Assembly (NCBI GenBank): GCA_015680905.1
Contig: CM027377.1
Span: 56,069,501-56,133,500 of the forward strand
From: Coptis chinensis
Lineage: Eukaryota; Streptophyta; Magnoliopsida; Ranunculales; Ranunculaceae
Direction of reading: 5' to 3'
DNA: 64,000 bases
The stretch's first letter is position 1, and every line of letters starts with the position of its first letter. Below, one piece after another: positions 1-12,500 of this stretch. The position numbers and the translations under genes were made by a program. Below the pieces are notes generated by a model. The model was not told where the DNA came from and ran no database searches. It was given only the letters and a program-made list of their open reading frames with translations.

Positions 1-1690
1 AAGTGGCTATCATATAATATTAAATTCTATTTTATAGTGATAATAAAAAGGAAATATAATAGGTGAAGAAAGTGGGTGCTATTACATGAAAATGAACTTA
101 ATTGACAATTAAAGTAGTTGATATACAACCCTTACAAGCAACTTTATAATTTAGAAATATAAACTCTTGAAGTTGTCCAAGTTTATATGCTTTAAATTCT
201 GAAAAGCTATTCGTGACTCATTCGTAGGAACTACATGTGTAACTACTATATGTTAGTATAACAATTATATGATAAAATTTCATTTGCCCTTGGAATGCCT
301 ATGGCTGTACTCGATGATTTAGTGTATGGTTGAAATTTTGTTTTATCCATAAGAAAAGGTTGCCTCATCCTTCTTTTGTCAGGGAGTTGAAAGTTTGTGA
401 TCTCCAAGAATTACGAGTGAAGTCTGCTTACAAATTTCGTGGGAATGGTTAGTTTTCACTTGTGTATCAAAACTGATCGTGATGCACAGAAAAGGGGCAG
501 TTTGTAGGTTATTCATCAATATTATATTTTTAACAAGCTTATTATGCCTTCCTAAAACAGATTACTTCTGAATTTTTTTTCCAAACATGTAGTGAAGTTT
601 ATTTTCTTGGAGAAGTACACAAGCAAATGCTTATGTTGTGCTTCAAAATCAGAGACAGGGAAAGGTAGAGGCTGAGAAGCTTGGCCAACTGTACGGGAAT
701 TTGATGCTGCTGTGCATGAATATCGATGCAAAGTTTAGGAGATAAATGTGATCTTGCATAATCTCATTGTCTGGGGGTGTTATTAACCTTATAATCTTTC
801 TTTGCCATTATACTTTTAGTTCTTGTAGGATGAGAGATTATTCCTAATCAGCAAACAGTGAACTGGCTCGTGCAAAGGCACCACCAGGGAATCAAGTCAC
901 CATAGAAATACGTTCTTTCCCTGTTGTAACATGCTTGGTGACAGTCACTTTATCTCATTCAAATTAAAACATTCCGGAGTAACTCCTTTTGCCTGTTCCT
1001 TGCAGATGACTCTATTTCTTTCTCTGTCTAAACTCGTTTTCTCCCTATTTCTTTCTCTATCTAAAGTCTTGTACTTATCAAGTCTTTATCTTGCAGATGA
1101 CTCGATGCTCACGATATTTCGAGCTCAACGACGCTTTAGCGAAAATGAAAAGATGGTGGTGGAATTCCAGGGATCCGCGACCCGACCAGGTCTGCGGTCC
1201 AAATATGATGACGTATGCGGGCAACTCAAAGATGCACATGCTGAGATCGACACTTTAAAGTCCAATCTCGACGCTCTGGGAAAATCCCAAGCCGCAGACT
1301 TGAAGAAACGAGTGGCTGAGAAAGAAAAGGAACTCCACACCTGCTTTATCGGTTGAAGTCTATCGTTTCTCGAGAAAATGGCGATGATCTGTCACTCTAT
1401 CGTTTGAAGTCCATATATCTAGTTGCTTGTCCGCATACGCCCAGTTATGCACGATATCCTTTTACCTCTAACAAGTTTGCCGACTTTGTAAGAGGATTAA
1501 TCATAGATGGAGCTTTTGTCATTACTCATTTCTCTTTACAACATCCATGGAGTAAATTACCGCTCGGTTCAAAACATGGTGCATCTAGAACATAATGACG
1601 AAATGCATGCAAACTTTGTGGTTTGTTGATGTAAAGGTTTGCACGAGAAACATATGATTGATTCTCTACGTTAAGTTTTATCTAACGAGA
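1..1690. other. Unassigned plant DNA with a short coiled-coil-like reading frame
   Basis: No gene is recognised here. A plus-strand open frame at 931-1356 ends in a charged stretch rich in Lys, Glu, Asp and Leu with heptad-like spacing (around 1200-1340), which suggests a coiled coil. A short frame fragment near 850-910 is also rich in charged and polar residues. The 1092-1110 region contains a plausible acceptor-like TTGCAG before the coiled-coil stretch, so this may be an exon of a decayed or captured gene. No start, domain or family can be assigned. Confidence 0.25.
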
Positions 1691-3180
1691 CATTACTCAT
1701 CGAGATTCTCCCGAAAAATGATACATTCCATCGTCGGCGAGATCAAACCCTCAGTAGGGATAGGGGTGGTGAGATAGAAGCAGAAAACGGTTACCAAGTT
1801 CCGTTAGCCGTGTAGTTAGCAAGCGGTACTTTCGGGGGAATAGGCTTAGTCGAGATTCAAAGAGTTGGGTTAGCAATCCTCCAACACCGAAGTCGGAAAG
1901 GGATAGATAAACAGAGTCGGGTCATAGTACTCTAATCGAAGCCGGTGAAATGGAAGCCCGAAAATGGTATAAAGCGTGGAAGAAGACCTTATCTTTAGAG
2001 ATTAAATCCCGCCATTCATTCAGGTTGGGGTAGGGATTTTTCCCAACCTTGAGGTTGAAAGCGGTTTCCACGATGAAGAAGAAAAGAACTCGACTTTGCC
2101 AAAGACATATGAGGCATACTCGGATGAGTCTTCACCCGAAACCGATCCTCCCTTCCATGCCATGTCTCTTTCTCGAGATCACGATAACGAAGATAGGGGA
2201 GTTGGAAAAGCTGCTAAGGGACCCACCAACACAGAATTTAAAGAGGTGCGGAGCCGTAAAGCCACTTTCGACTATCGCCTTAGAGCATGGAATGGGGTTA
2301 TCCTTTTCGAGGGGAAAAGTCTTCACCGAACCGACTGGCCCACTTTCCTTCCCTACGCCAACCGTCCCCCGCTGGAACGAAAGGGTGCAGAGCTTCGGTG
2401 GGGAAGCATTAAGCGTCCCCAAGCCCAACGGAAAAACAAATGGATTCCTAGGCCGGGCAATCCGAATTCATTCAACAAATGACGGGTAAGATTGGCCTAC
2501 CCGAGGATGGGAATGAAAGAAGGGCGGCAGCTTTCTCGGACTCTCGTGAGGCCACCGAGAGACTACGAGATAGACCCGGGATCTATCAGCCACTTGTCCA
2601 GCGGATCGGTCAATAAAGAGGAAAAAGGGCGCAGCCTCATCTTCCGACCGGCCACGGGAAGACTCGACTTCGACCGGCGCTTAGCCCCTTTCATTGATTC
2701 GGGGACAAGTATAATTCATCAACAACCGGGCTTACCGACTCTACTTCAACCGCACTTCACGAAGCGGATGGAAGTACGCCGATGAAGAAGTCCCGGTTCC
2801 GCCATTCCTTGGAAAGGTAGTTCGGCTGAAAGGAATCGGAGACAAAAGAGCTCGTTCCAGCGACTTTTGAGTTCAACCGCTGTCCCAGCTTAAAGAGGTA
2901 AAGGAGTGGAAAGGGCAACGCCAATGAACCGGCATCTAATTGAATGGATTCTTTATAACCTGCTTCGCCTTTAACCAACCCATCCTACATGAATCAAGCA
3001 AGACAGCGGCACTCGACCATCTTGATGGAGTAGCAAGAAGAATTCCTACTAGGCGGAAGGGAAGCCTACGCCTAAGAGAATGGGCTCAACAGTTATTAGA
3101 CCTACACCTAGGAGATACTAACCTTTTGTTTCATAAATCTTTACCATGCCAATTCAATACTCTAGGATCAAAGACTAACA
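1690..3180. other. Probable organelle-derived (mitochondrial-type) DNA insert
   Basis: Base composition changes sharply from the AT-rich surroundings to a near-balanced, purine-patchy sequence with many GAAAG, TCGG and CCGAAG words and few homopolymers. This is typical of plant mitochondrial intergenic DNA. Several overlapping open frames are present on both strands (for example plus 2049-2489, 2492-2785 and 2940-3185), but none shows a recognisable protein family, so I treat them as chance frames. The edges are approximate. A transposon-captured segment is another possibility, because a CACTA end lies 1 kb to the right. Confidence 0.4.
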
Positions 3181-3780
3181 TATAATCCCCTCAGTGAAAA
3201 AAAAGACTTCAAGTTCTTAAAAAATGTGTTCCTTGGCTAGCCGCCCTTAACTAGTGAATATAAATTTCTATAAAGCATTTTATCAAACAGTAAGGAAAGG
3301 ATGTCAAACTAACACAACAATACAAAACTAGTCAAGCCTCTCTTCATAAAACAGTTCATAGGTTAATTTAAGGTTTCTAGAAGATGAACGAGAGTGTAAA
3401 GTGTACCAATTGATAATGAAGTTTGATTTACGCTGCCAATGTACAGGGAAGTTAATGCTCTCCACCTTTTGTTAGCGCAAGGCTAATCTGAGAACTCCTA
3501 TCTTTGTGTAAGAACCTGCGAAACAATGTTTTATCAGATAACCAATATTAAGGTAAGGTGGGTTCTGGTAGTTGGGATTGAAATAACCTCGATCACCTTT
3601 AGCCACCTCAAGCCAAAGGTTGGTGTATTGATTCGTATGGTTGCCGCGATTCAAGTATTGAAAAGATGAGTGTGGGAGAAGGGGGAGGAAAGTCGGGTTT
3701 TAAACTTGGTTATTTTCTATTTTGGAGACTTAGGTTTTCTATTTAATTTTTTCTTTGTGTTTTCTTAAAACAATGGGGCG
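3181..3780. other. No gene seen
   Basis: AT-rich sequence between the organelle-like insert and the CACTA subterminal region. A 60-codon minus-strand frame at 3472-3654 has no recognisable features. Confidence 0.4.
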
Positions 3781-4212
3781 ACAACAGCTAAAAATATAGC
3801 GGGCTCGACCGAAAAATATAGCGCCATATATAAAAAAATTGTCACTAAACTAATTAGATATAAACTAAATTATAAAGTGAATTAGCGACGTATATTTTTA
3901 CGTGGTTGAAATCCCATTAGTAGCAATGGTTCGAAAAAACGTCGGTAATGAAATACAATCACCAACGCTAAAAAACGTAGCTAAATAGAAAAATCAATTT
4001 ACGTCGTTGACTTCGTCGCCAAAATTCTATTTTCGTTCTACAAATAATGATTGCCACTTTTGGCTACGCTAAAAACGTCGACAAAAATATTTTTCAAAAG
4101 CAAGTTAGAATAGTATGGGCAACGATTAAAAACGTCGCCAAAAGTGACCATTGGCTACGATATACTGTCGTCGCTAAAACTTTTGTCGCCAAAGACCCTG
4201 TTTCTTGTAGTG
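3780..4212. mobile_element. Right terminus of a CACTA (En/Spm-like) DNA transposon
   Basis: The segment ends in TTTCTTGTAGTG, whose reverse complement CACTACAAGAAA is a CACTA-type terminal inverted repeat. The preceding 400 bp is crowded with short repeats in both orientations (GCGACG, CGTCGC, AACGTCGCC, GTCGCTAAA), the usual subterminal repeat pattern that binds the transposase. The other terminus is not seen between 1 and 3780, so the element is either truncated or starts outside the window. To the right the sequence passes directly into the internal region of a family-G LTR element, so the CACTA element probably inserted into it. Confidence 0.6.
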
Positions 4213-4745
4213 GAGTAAACCTCACCATAGATGAGATAGATGAATTCCTCAGAGATGGAGATGAATACCATAATTATATGGATGCGAACAACCTATATGA
4301 GGAATTCGACGAGTTTCTAAGAGCTTGTGATGATCCACCCTCTCAAGAACTACCTAAAAAGCCACCTGATACCTTCATTTTCAGATGTGTGCTAATACAA
4401 ACCCATGCCACCAATAAGTTTTATGCTAAAACCACGTACTCATTTTTTCCATTCCTTCAATCTAAAACTTATCCATACCCTACATATCTTCCACAACCAT
4501 TCATTTTCTCACGATCATTCACTTGGACACTTTTTCGTTCAAAAAAAAAGAAGAAACTTTATGCTCGATTAGGTTCTAGATCCATCAGAATTCACTCCCA
4601 CTCTACTAAGCCATGCCATAGGAAATCTTGGTGCTTAATTTTGGTTAAGGGTGCTTTCCATGTTAACTATTTATGGAAAGATCCACAATTATTTAGATTA
4701 TTGATATATGGTAAACTGCTTGTTAATACATATATATCACATTAA
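4213..4745 (+). pseudogene. 3' end of family-G gag-protease reading frame
   Basis: The translated segment begins with an acidic stretch (DEIDEFLRDGDEYHNY) that matches, residue pattern for residue pattern, the acidic linker of the minus-strand copy at 60074-60904 (DEIDDFLKDIEDYHSN). It then continues with the same aromatic- and proline-rich tail (PYPTYLPQPF) and the same C-terminal block ending in WKDPQLFRLLIYGK. In the longest copy this region follows the retropepsin domain. Here the protease itself is missing because the CACTA element ends just upstream. The function of the tail is unknown, and it is not a recognisable reverse transcriptase or integrase. Confidence 0.55.
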
Positions 4746-5039
4746 GTCTAAGGAATCTGACTTTAAAAGACCCAAGTTTTTGTACAATACCACTTTTCTG
4801 GATTATAGGCCAAAAAAAAAATTTTCAAACTTAAAAAGAGTTTTCCAATTTTGTTTGGGGGTGGTGTATTTTGGTATTTCATTTCAAAACGTTTTGCCAT
4901 CCATTGTCTGTCATGTTTACTCCAATTTAGTTAGTACGTAATTGTTTAATTCTGATTCATGTTATTATATCATTTTTACAATATTTTTGTTACAGGCACT
5001 ACCAATTTTTGCCACGTTTCTATGGTAAATTCTTTCCTT

Positions 5040-5095
5040 ATCTCTTTACACTTTGAGGACAAAACGTTCGATTATTTGGGGGTGGGATAGAAACA
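5040..5095 (+). promoter_or_regulatory. Palindrome plus G-tract motif after the gag-protease block
   Basis: CTTTGAGGACAAAA is a small imperfect palindrome around AGGA. It is followed about 15 bases later by ATTTGGGGGTGGGAT, which resembles the polypurine tract at the 3' LTR of this family (GTTTGGGGGTGG at about 6648). Role unknown; an internal polypurine tract is one possibility. Confidence 0.45.
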
Positions 5096-5658
5096 TTGCA
5101 AAAATTAGGCACTTTTAGGATGTAAATTACACACTTTTCTTTATATATAAAAAAAATTATAAATTATAAATATTGTTTATACTAGGCACTTAGTGATAAT
5201 AGTATTGTTCCCTTCTCCATGATGATATTAATCTAGAAATCTCAGGTAGTACTTGAATTAGGATTTTATTTTTGAAACATAGATTAATATATAGGTAATA
5301 GTTATTGCATCTTTTCATGAACATCTTGCATGAGCATCTTTGATTATACTTGGCAGTATTTTTCTTAAACCTAGGTTAGAGTACTTAATACATATCCAGT
5401 AAGCATCTAGGCTAAAAGCCTCATAAGAATGAAATATATGAGTGATGACACAAGGGAGAAGTATATTCCGAATAGAAAAATCACATGTCCACTTGCTTAA
5501 TCACTATATCATATCCTAGGAGAAAATTTAGGCCCTTTTTAGATCAATATAGCCAGAAATTCTGACCTAATTATATTTTCCGCTAGTCCCCCCCATTGAG
5601 CCTTTCATTAGCCTTTTCATAAACCGGAAATCCTTTACCCTCATTAAAAAAACAAAAC

Positions 5659-5690
<32 letters not shown>

Positions 5691-6659
5691 ACCCATTCTT
5701 TGGGGTCTGAGAATAGAGATGAAGAATAGAAAAGAGAAAGACCTTTGAAATCAAGAATTAGTTAGTTGCTTCAGATAAGAAAAGAAAGTTTTCATTCAAA
5801 TAAAATAAATAAATAAATAAAAGAAAATAAAGAGTTAGAACTCCAAAAATATAATCAAGGGAGTCGAAAGCCAAGGAAAAAGAAAAAAAAATAATGGCTA
5901 AGGAAGGAAACAAAGTGTAGAAGCAAAAGTAAAAAATAAGGTTTTCTCTAGTTACATAATATGAAAACTCTATTATCTCAGACTTGTCCTTTTTGAATAT
6001 CCATTTCCTTCCTTCTTAAACCATCTCCTAATCCCCACATCACCTAATAAAGACCTCTAGCTCAATTAGGAATAGGTTAGTGTGATAGTAAGTGGCAGAT
6101 GTGTTTGATCGACTTCGACTTCCTTATGTGTCATTGAGATTGTAAGGTAAAGTGTGCCCATTGCACACTGGAGTATCGGATCTTGAGCGGAAAAATCATA
6201 GTGGTTTTTGTCTTGACATTTATGTGAAGACCTACTTAAGGACGCTATTCCGAGTTTTCATAAACGGACCTGCTAGTGCTTTTCATAGTATTACTCATTG
6301 TATATATGTTTATTCGTAGATGATTAATTATTATGCATATATTAGCTTAGGTTTCAACTTGATTATTTTGTATCTATTGCTAGTGAGATATATAGATAAT
6401 TGGGAGCATAAATAAGGAAACAATAGTTTTATTTCTTAGTCGTTGTAGTATAGATGAAGTTTGTGAGTAACTTCACTGGAAAACTCTTACGAGACTACAA
6501 CTCGTCCACTAGGGAATTCCTAGTGGTTTAGGCCTTGTTGCATATGGTCAATGCAATCGCACTCGGCAAAACGAGATTAGTTAGAACTCCATTTTTGGTC
6601 ACTTATGCTAATTTCTCATATTTGCTTGAGGACAAGCAAAATGCTGTTTGGGGGTGGTT

Positions 6660-7770
6660 TGATAAGAGCCCAAAACTGTAGTTTTAACCCCTTAACAATA
6701 ATAATTTTAGACCAATTATGTGAGTAATAAATAAGAGTTAATGCTGATTACGTGTTTTTATGTATTTCAGGCATTGAAGTCTATTTTGTGCAGAAATGTG
6801 CCACTTTGGCGATATAAAGGAGCAAGGGTTGGTTGCAAAGAAGTTCTATGAATAAAGGCCAAGATTCAAGGAGAAAAAGCCTTTGTAAAGCCCGGTTAGA
6901 AGCTGAGAAGTCAGAGTCAATGCGGGCGTAAAAAGAAGACAAAAAGTCGTGAGAACTTCCAAGATCAGATTTTGGACTCAGGTCTCATAATTTGGCCTAC
7001 CTTATGTCAAAACGACCGGCTCAGAAAGAGCTTTCCAATGATCTAAGCGTTGACTAAATAAGAGAAGTAAAAATGGACGAAAATCCTACTGAAGTCAGAT
7101 CTAGCTGAAAGGGCCCTGTGGACTGAAGAGATTGGGTTTTGGGCTCGATTTTTCGACCCAAAACATGGCTCATCAGCCCATGCACAAAAAAGTGGATCTG
7201 GTCTCTTCCATTTGTATGGAGAAGACTTAGCTCTTAAGGATACCTAGATCTAAATTAGAAAATTAGATTAGACTCCATTAATAAGTTCAAATAACTTAGT
7301 TTAGATCTAGTTTTTACATTCAATTAATTAGTTTGTTTTAATTTAATAAGTAGTTATTCATAATCTTAGTTCTAAATTAGTTTTAATTTTAGTTTTAATT
7401 TATTTTGAATCATTATTGTTATTATTCAAATAGATTAATAGAGTTTAAATTAGTTATTAAATTATGACTTGTTATTATTGTTCTTGTGTTGGGAATGATA
7501 GTATAGAAATTTCACATCACACATTACTCTCACTATTGTTCTCTGTGTTTGTTCAATTGAATTTATTTAAGTCTTGAGAGTTAAGAGTGGAACTATTCCA
7601 TACTCGATATATTGCATGAATATATATGTGAGAGTAGGAAATAAAATAGTTGATACCGTAAGAATGAAGTTAGAGTAATCTAGTTTAGTTTTTACGGGTT
7701 ATCAAATGAATGGGGGATTGCCCCTTCAAATGAACCATTATTGATAGGGTTAGTATCAACGGACATTTAG
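6660..7770 (+). repeat. 3' LTR of the truncated family-G element
   Basis: It starts TGATAAGAGCCCAAAACTGT directly after the polypurine tract TTTGGGGGTGG. The same start is the inverse of the LTR ends GGGCTCTTATCA at 18930, 26933, 54251 and 63846. The first 600 bp matches the other LTRs clearly. The distal part is diverged and the expected CA end is not seen, so the right boundary is approximate. Confidence 0.6.
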
Positions 7771-7771
7771 T

Positions 7772-9502
7772 GATGGGTCCTACACTTCAAAGACTTTCAT
7801 GTCTCTCTTTTCACCATGCTATGGAAATTCTTGAACACACCAAGAATTTCATCCTTGGTCTTTAGACTATATGCCCATATTTTTCTTGATGCATCATCAA
7901 TGAAAGTCAAGAAGTACAAAGCTCCCCCATGGGACTTCACTTTCATGGGACCACAAAAATCCGAGTGTACTAGCTCAAGGACATTCTCTTTTCGATGAGA
8001 GGAGAATCTTTGGAAAGACACCCTATGTTGTTTTCCAACCAAAGAATGAGTACATCTATTTAAATGCATACCTTTGATGTTTGACAACACCTTTTGCTTG
8101 GCAAGAACTTCCATGTCTTGCTCTCCCATATGAAACAATCTCTTATGTCATAGTTCGGTGGAAACTTCTTCTTGTGCCACATTTAACTCTGTTTTACACA
8201 AACTAGCTTGCGACTTGTAAAGCGAACAACCCTTTTTTCCATTTGCTACCACAAAGGAACCTTTGCTTAGTTTCCATACCCCATTACCAAATGATCTTTA
8301 GAAACCATCATCATCTAACTTCCCAGCAAAAATTAGGCTTAGTCGAATGTCAGAGACATGTCTTTTATCCTTGAGTGTCAAGGTGTAGCCGGTATTAGTT
8401 TCTACATGAACATCACCAATGGTTGTAATCTTCAAGAGTCCATTGTTATCTATCTTCACCTCACCAAAATCACCACATTTGTAGGTAATGAAGAAACTCT
8501 TGTGTGGTGTGACGTGATCGAACATTTCGGTATCTATCACCTACTCTATATCCTTTGACATGAGGTACTAAAACAACACTCACCACAATCTGACACAATT
8601 CCCATTAGATTATCATCTACTACTGCGGTAGTATCTCGGCTTGTGTTTCCATTCCTCTTTACCATGTTTTCATGTACACAGTTATTCTTCTCATCCCTCT
8701 TCAGTGTTCTACACTCATATTTGAAGTGAGTACAATAGTAACATTGTCTTTCTTTCTTACGAGTTCTAGATTCACCCCTAGATTTGCTTCTGTCATCACC
8801 TCTAGAATGAGGTGGTTTTCTACTCCTGCCTCTCCCCCGCTTTTATGCGACAAGGATCTCTAAGTGAGAGGAGCTACTCCATGAACCACTTCTTGTCTCC
8901 TCATTAAACAATGCACCGGTAACCATTTCTATTGAAATGATTCCATCCTTAGCGGCTCCACCAAGAGAAACTACCAAAGTCTCCCAACTATCGAGTAGAG
9001 AGTTCAATAGTAAGAAAGCTTGAACTTTGTCACCCATATGAATCTTCATCAAATGCAATTGATTGATGGTATTTTGTTCGGTATTAAGATGCTCGGACAT
9101 TGAAGAACCTTCTTTGTAATTCGAGTTAGCAAACTTCTTAATGAGTAACACTTTGTTTCCGGCAGACTTTCTCTCATAGAGGTCTTCAAGTTTCTTCCAT
9201 AACCTAAAAGTGGTGGTCTTTTAGGATACATGGTGGAATACACTATCGTCAATCCACTATCGAATGTACCCAATAATGTTTCTACCAAACTTGCTCCACT
9301 CGGCCACGGATAATGCATCCGGTTTTACTCCTCCATTCTCAATGGGCTATGCCAAGTCCTTGCAATAAAGCAAGTTTTCCATCTTGGCTTTCCAAATAGT
9401 GTAGTTACTTATATTTAGATTAGTCATGCGAGTGTTTATAGACTGATCCATCTCAACAAATTATTTCAACTCAAACCTTCTCTTAAGAATTTAATCAAAC
9501 AC
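7772..9502 (-). pseudogene. Copia gag-protease-integrase fragment, Tork/TNT1-like
   Basis: Minus-strand remains of a Ty1/copia polyprotein, read from right to left. A UBN2-type gag region lies at about 8850-9480 (motifs LLLNSLLDSWETLVVSL and NEETRSG), with a frame break near 9150. A zinc-knuckle-like Cys stretch is near 8690-8780. The protease lies at about 8300-8560, where the active site reads DTE instead of DTG and so is probably dead. A gag-pre-integrase and integrase start lies at 7797-8138 (HSDFCGPMKV and TFIDDASRKIWAYSLK, with the first catalytic Asp in HSDF). The frame stops after MVKRET and the sequence ends at the junction with the family-G LTR near 7772, so the rest of integrase, reverse transcriptase and RNase H are missing. 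The gag 5' end is split by the CACTA element at 9503. Confidence 0.75.
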
Positions 9503-12500
9503 CACTACAACATAAAGGATTATTTGTAGCACCATACGTCATCGCTAATTGTATGAAAAAGCATTGCAATTGATCAATTGCAATGCTAAACTAGGCGTCG
9601 CAAAGGCATTGTAAAAAAGTGGGTCACAAAAGATCAATTGCAACGTAAACAACAGCGTTGCAAAAACTTTTAGTCTTTTGCAACACCTCACTTCGTTGCT
9701 AATAGTTTATGTGCGTCGCTACTTCCTTTTCCAAAACTAAATTGGTTTTGAAAATATTTCAAACCATTTGCAACGGCTGGTGTCACAAAAAACATTTTTT
9801 AACAACACCATACAACGTTGCAAAAAGTTGACTTTTATCAGCATCTTTGGCATTGCAAAAAGCAACCCTATTGCTACATATAAAGCGTTGCAAAAGGGGT
9901 GTTTTAATTTCCAATGGTCAACACCTGTATTTTACACAATATTTTGATTCTTTGAATGTGCAGAATTCTTCCCAATGCAATTTATGTAGAAAACAATAAT
10001 AACACCATGTCAATTCACCATGAGCCATAACAAAATATATTTAATTTCATTAACGTAGATCAATATATCATCTATTACAAAATTGTCAAAATCATCCACA
10101 CAACTAATACATTGTATCACATAACTTTCACAACAATCAACTAAATTTGAAAATTTCTTCAAAATGAGATTTTAGCAAAGTTAACAAATGTCCATAGCCT
10201 GCCAATTTGAACAACATCCATCCATGTTTTCTTCATGAATAATCTACAGGCAACATATCGACCAATCTGGTACAACAAATTGAAAAAAGAGGTAAGTTAA
10301 CTTATTTGAACAATTAACAAAGCTAAAATGCACTTGAAGTAAGCAATGCATGTGAAAATATGTTTACCAAATCAAACTCGTAGACCAAGCGTGTAGAAAC
10401 ACCACTACAACCAATTGGTCAAAGTCCCCATCCTGTTGCAACTTAATTTATCAATAACCAATCAAGGACAAAGAAAGATTTACTTACATGATCAAATTTA
10501 TCAAATACATATAGGTTGTAGGCTTCTACTATGAGTCCCAAAAACATCAAAATTTAGCAAACGGATAGATTAACAAAAGTATAAAAATACCTCCAATTAT
10601 AGATGACAAAGCAATGAAGGGACTTTGTCTTCCCATTGCTAGTATGACTATTAGACTCCATGCAGATAGCATAGCAGTTCTACAAAGGACTGTTGTGCTC
10701 TAAATATTCTATTTCCAGCCCGTTCTGCAAAAAGCAAACCAGCTATCGACCTCAGGTCTGTAGTGAGCTATGTTTAAAAGTAAATGGCATACAGGGATCT
10801 GCAGCTACTAGGACCTGGAAGTTAAATTAGGTAGCATGACAAGATGAACCATTGAGCTTAAGTTATTTAATGGATAGATAGATATAGTAGAGAGAGCATT
10901 ACATAAAAAGAAAAGATTGTAAAATAATTATGAAATGGATAGAAAGATATAGTAGAAAGAGCAGAAACATGGCGGTTATTTAATGGTCTGATTCATTTAA
11001 TAAAGTTGTGATTCCTAAGATCGATCTCTAGGCACGAGCGTAAGATCTCAAGTTTTATCGTTAGATCACGTAGAAGCTAGAAAAGATAACAACAGTTCAG
11101 ATTTTTTTTATGCCAAAATGAACAAAAAACAATAAAGCAAACTGTAAGATTATTTAGCTTTAACAAGTAGCAACACCACATAAAGGTGTTGTTACACATA
11201 CCTCGCTGGGAGCAATTATGAATTGTTCTTTCTCCACGCATATGGAAGCTCTCAACATCTCCATTGCAGCTACTACCCTTTGCATCTTCTTAGCTTCAAC
11301 ATCCATTGATTTTGTTAGTGTCTCTACATTCTCTGCCAACATCTGTAAGATTGTAACACCACGAGTTGCAATCTAGAGTTAGGTATTAAGTTGGATACAT
11401 ACAAAAAATTGAGAAGATTGCATGAGAATATTGACCTCAACAGCATCATGGCTTGACTATATTTATGCCCAGCATTACTCTACCAATAGAGTTTGAATTG
11501 AACAAGATAGAATAATGGGTAAGAGGCAGAAACAATGAGAACAAGAAGCATTTGTAATCTGCCTGCTTCATCAACCAATATTATACTCTCTTGACTGAAA
11601 ATTTTCATATGTAAAGATTAATAATATTTACTTATAATTGTATCAAACCTCCATCTTGAAACGAACAAGCAAATACCAAAACACAAGTACCTCGCACAGA
11701 AACATAGATGTCCTATGGATGATAAGATAAACATGTATTACTTGAAGGCCATCACATTTGTAGCTAGTACACACTAACCCCGTCAAAAAAGATATTGTAG
11801 ATCATGCCTAGTATGTACTTGTATAAATGTATATGTACTATATTTGAGTCCTTAATCTTCCCCCAAACCAAGCTATGAACTAGTGAACTAGGCATAAAAT
11901 CTCCACATGGTAGCATGCAATGGATACTTGCTGACCAAAAGATACAAGAAGAAATCTACAAGACAATCTATAGTAGCAAGGACATCCAACTACACTTGAA
12001 TCATTCTTCACTTAATTACAAAACTTGAATCTTTCCCAAGTTGAGAAGTCCCTAACAACACTTAAATGAGATCTTACTAACACTTGAATCATTCTTTTGC
12101 TTAATTACAGACTCAGGGTGAGAAGTTGACATCTTTTTCCTTTTCTTGGAATAGAATCTGATGAGAAACAAATTTCTAATTGTGTTTCTAAACATGATAT
12201 GGTCCATAGAATATCTAACGGGGAACTACTGAATGCAATATTATCTACTGAAGCTCATGTGGAGTATCAAAATTCATTCTCTATTCCCCATATAAAAAAT
12301 AGATAAAAGTCATACCCATACGGCATCAGAGACTACTCGATCATAATCTCAAGTTACATTAGCTCAGACCTGCAACTTGTTCATTAGGCTGCAACAAGTC
12401 AAGCATAAAGACTACAATAAGTCTAAGAACCAAAATGACTGCAACAGAACAAAATGGTCAATGGAGGCAACTTACATAGCTCATTGCAATATTTTAAATA

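Larger units (their letters stand above)
4213..7770 (+). mobile_element. Truncated plus-strand copy of family-G LTR retrotransposon
   Basis: This is the 3' part of an element of the same family as those at 17455-26933 and 52755-63846, in the opposite orientation. It contains the end of the gag-protease block (4213-4745), G-tract motifs at about 4855 and 5080, a long non-coding stretch with an A-tract near 5660-5690, a 3' polypurine tract at about 6648-6659, and a 3' LTR from 6660. The 5' half is missing at the CACTA junction. The right edge near 7770 abuts a copia integrase fragment without a visible target duplication, so the junction may come from deletion or rearrangement. Confidence 0.65.

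Noticed and set aside
2049..2785. Overlapping open frames of 97-146 codons in the organelle-like block
   Set aside because: Several frames on both strands are open at once with no family motif; low stop density follows from the composition.
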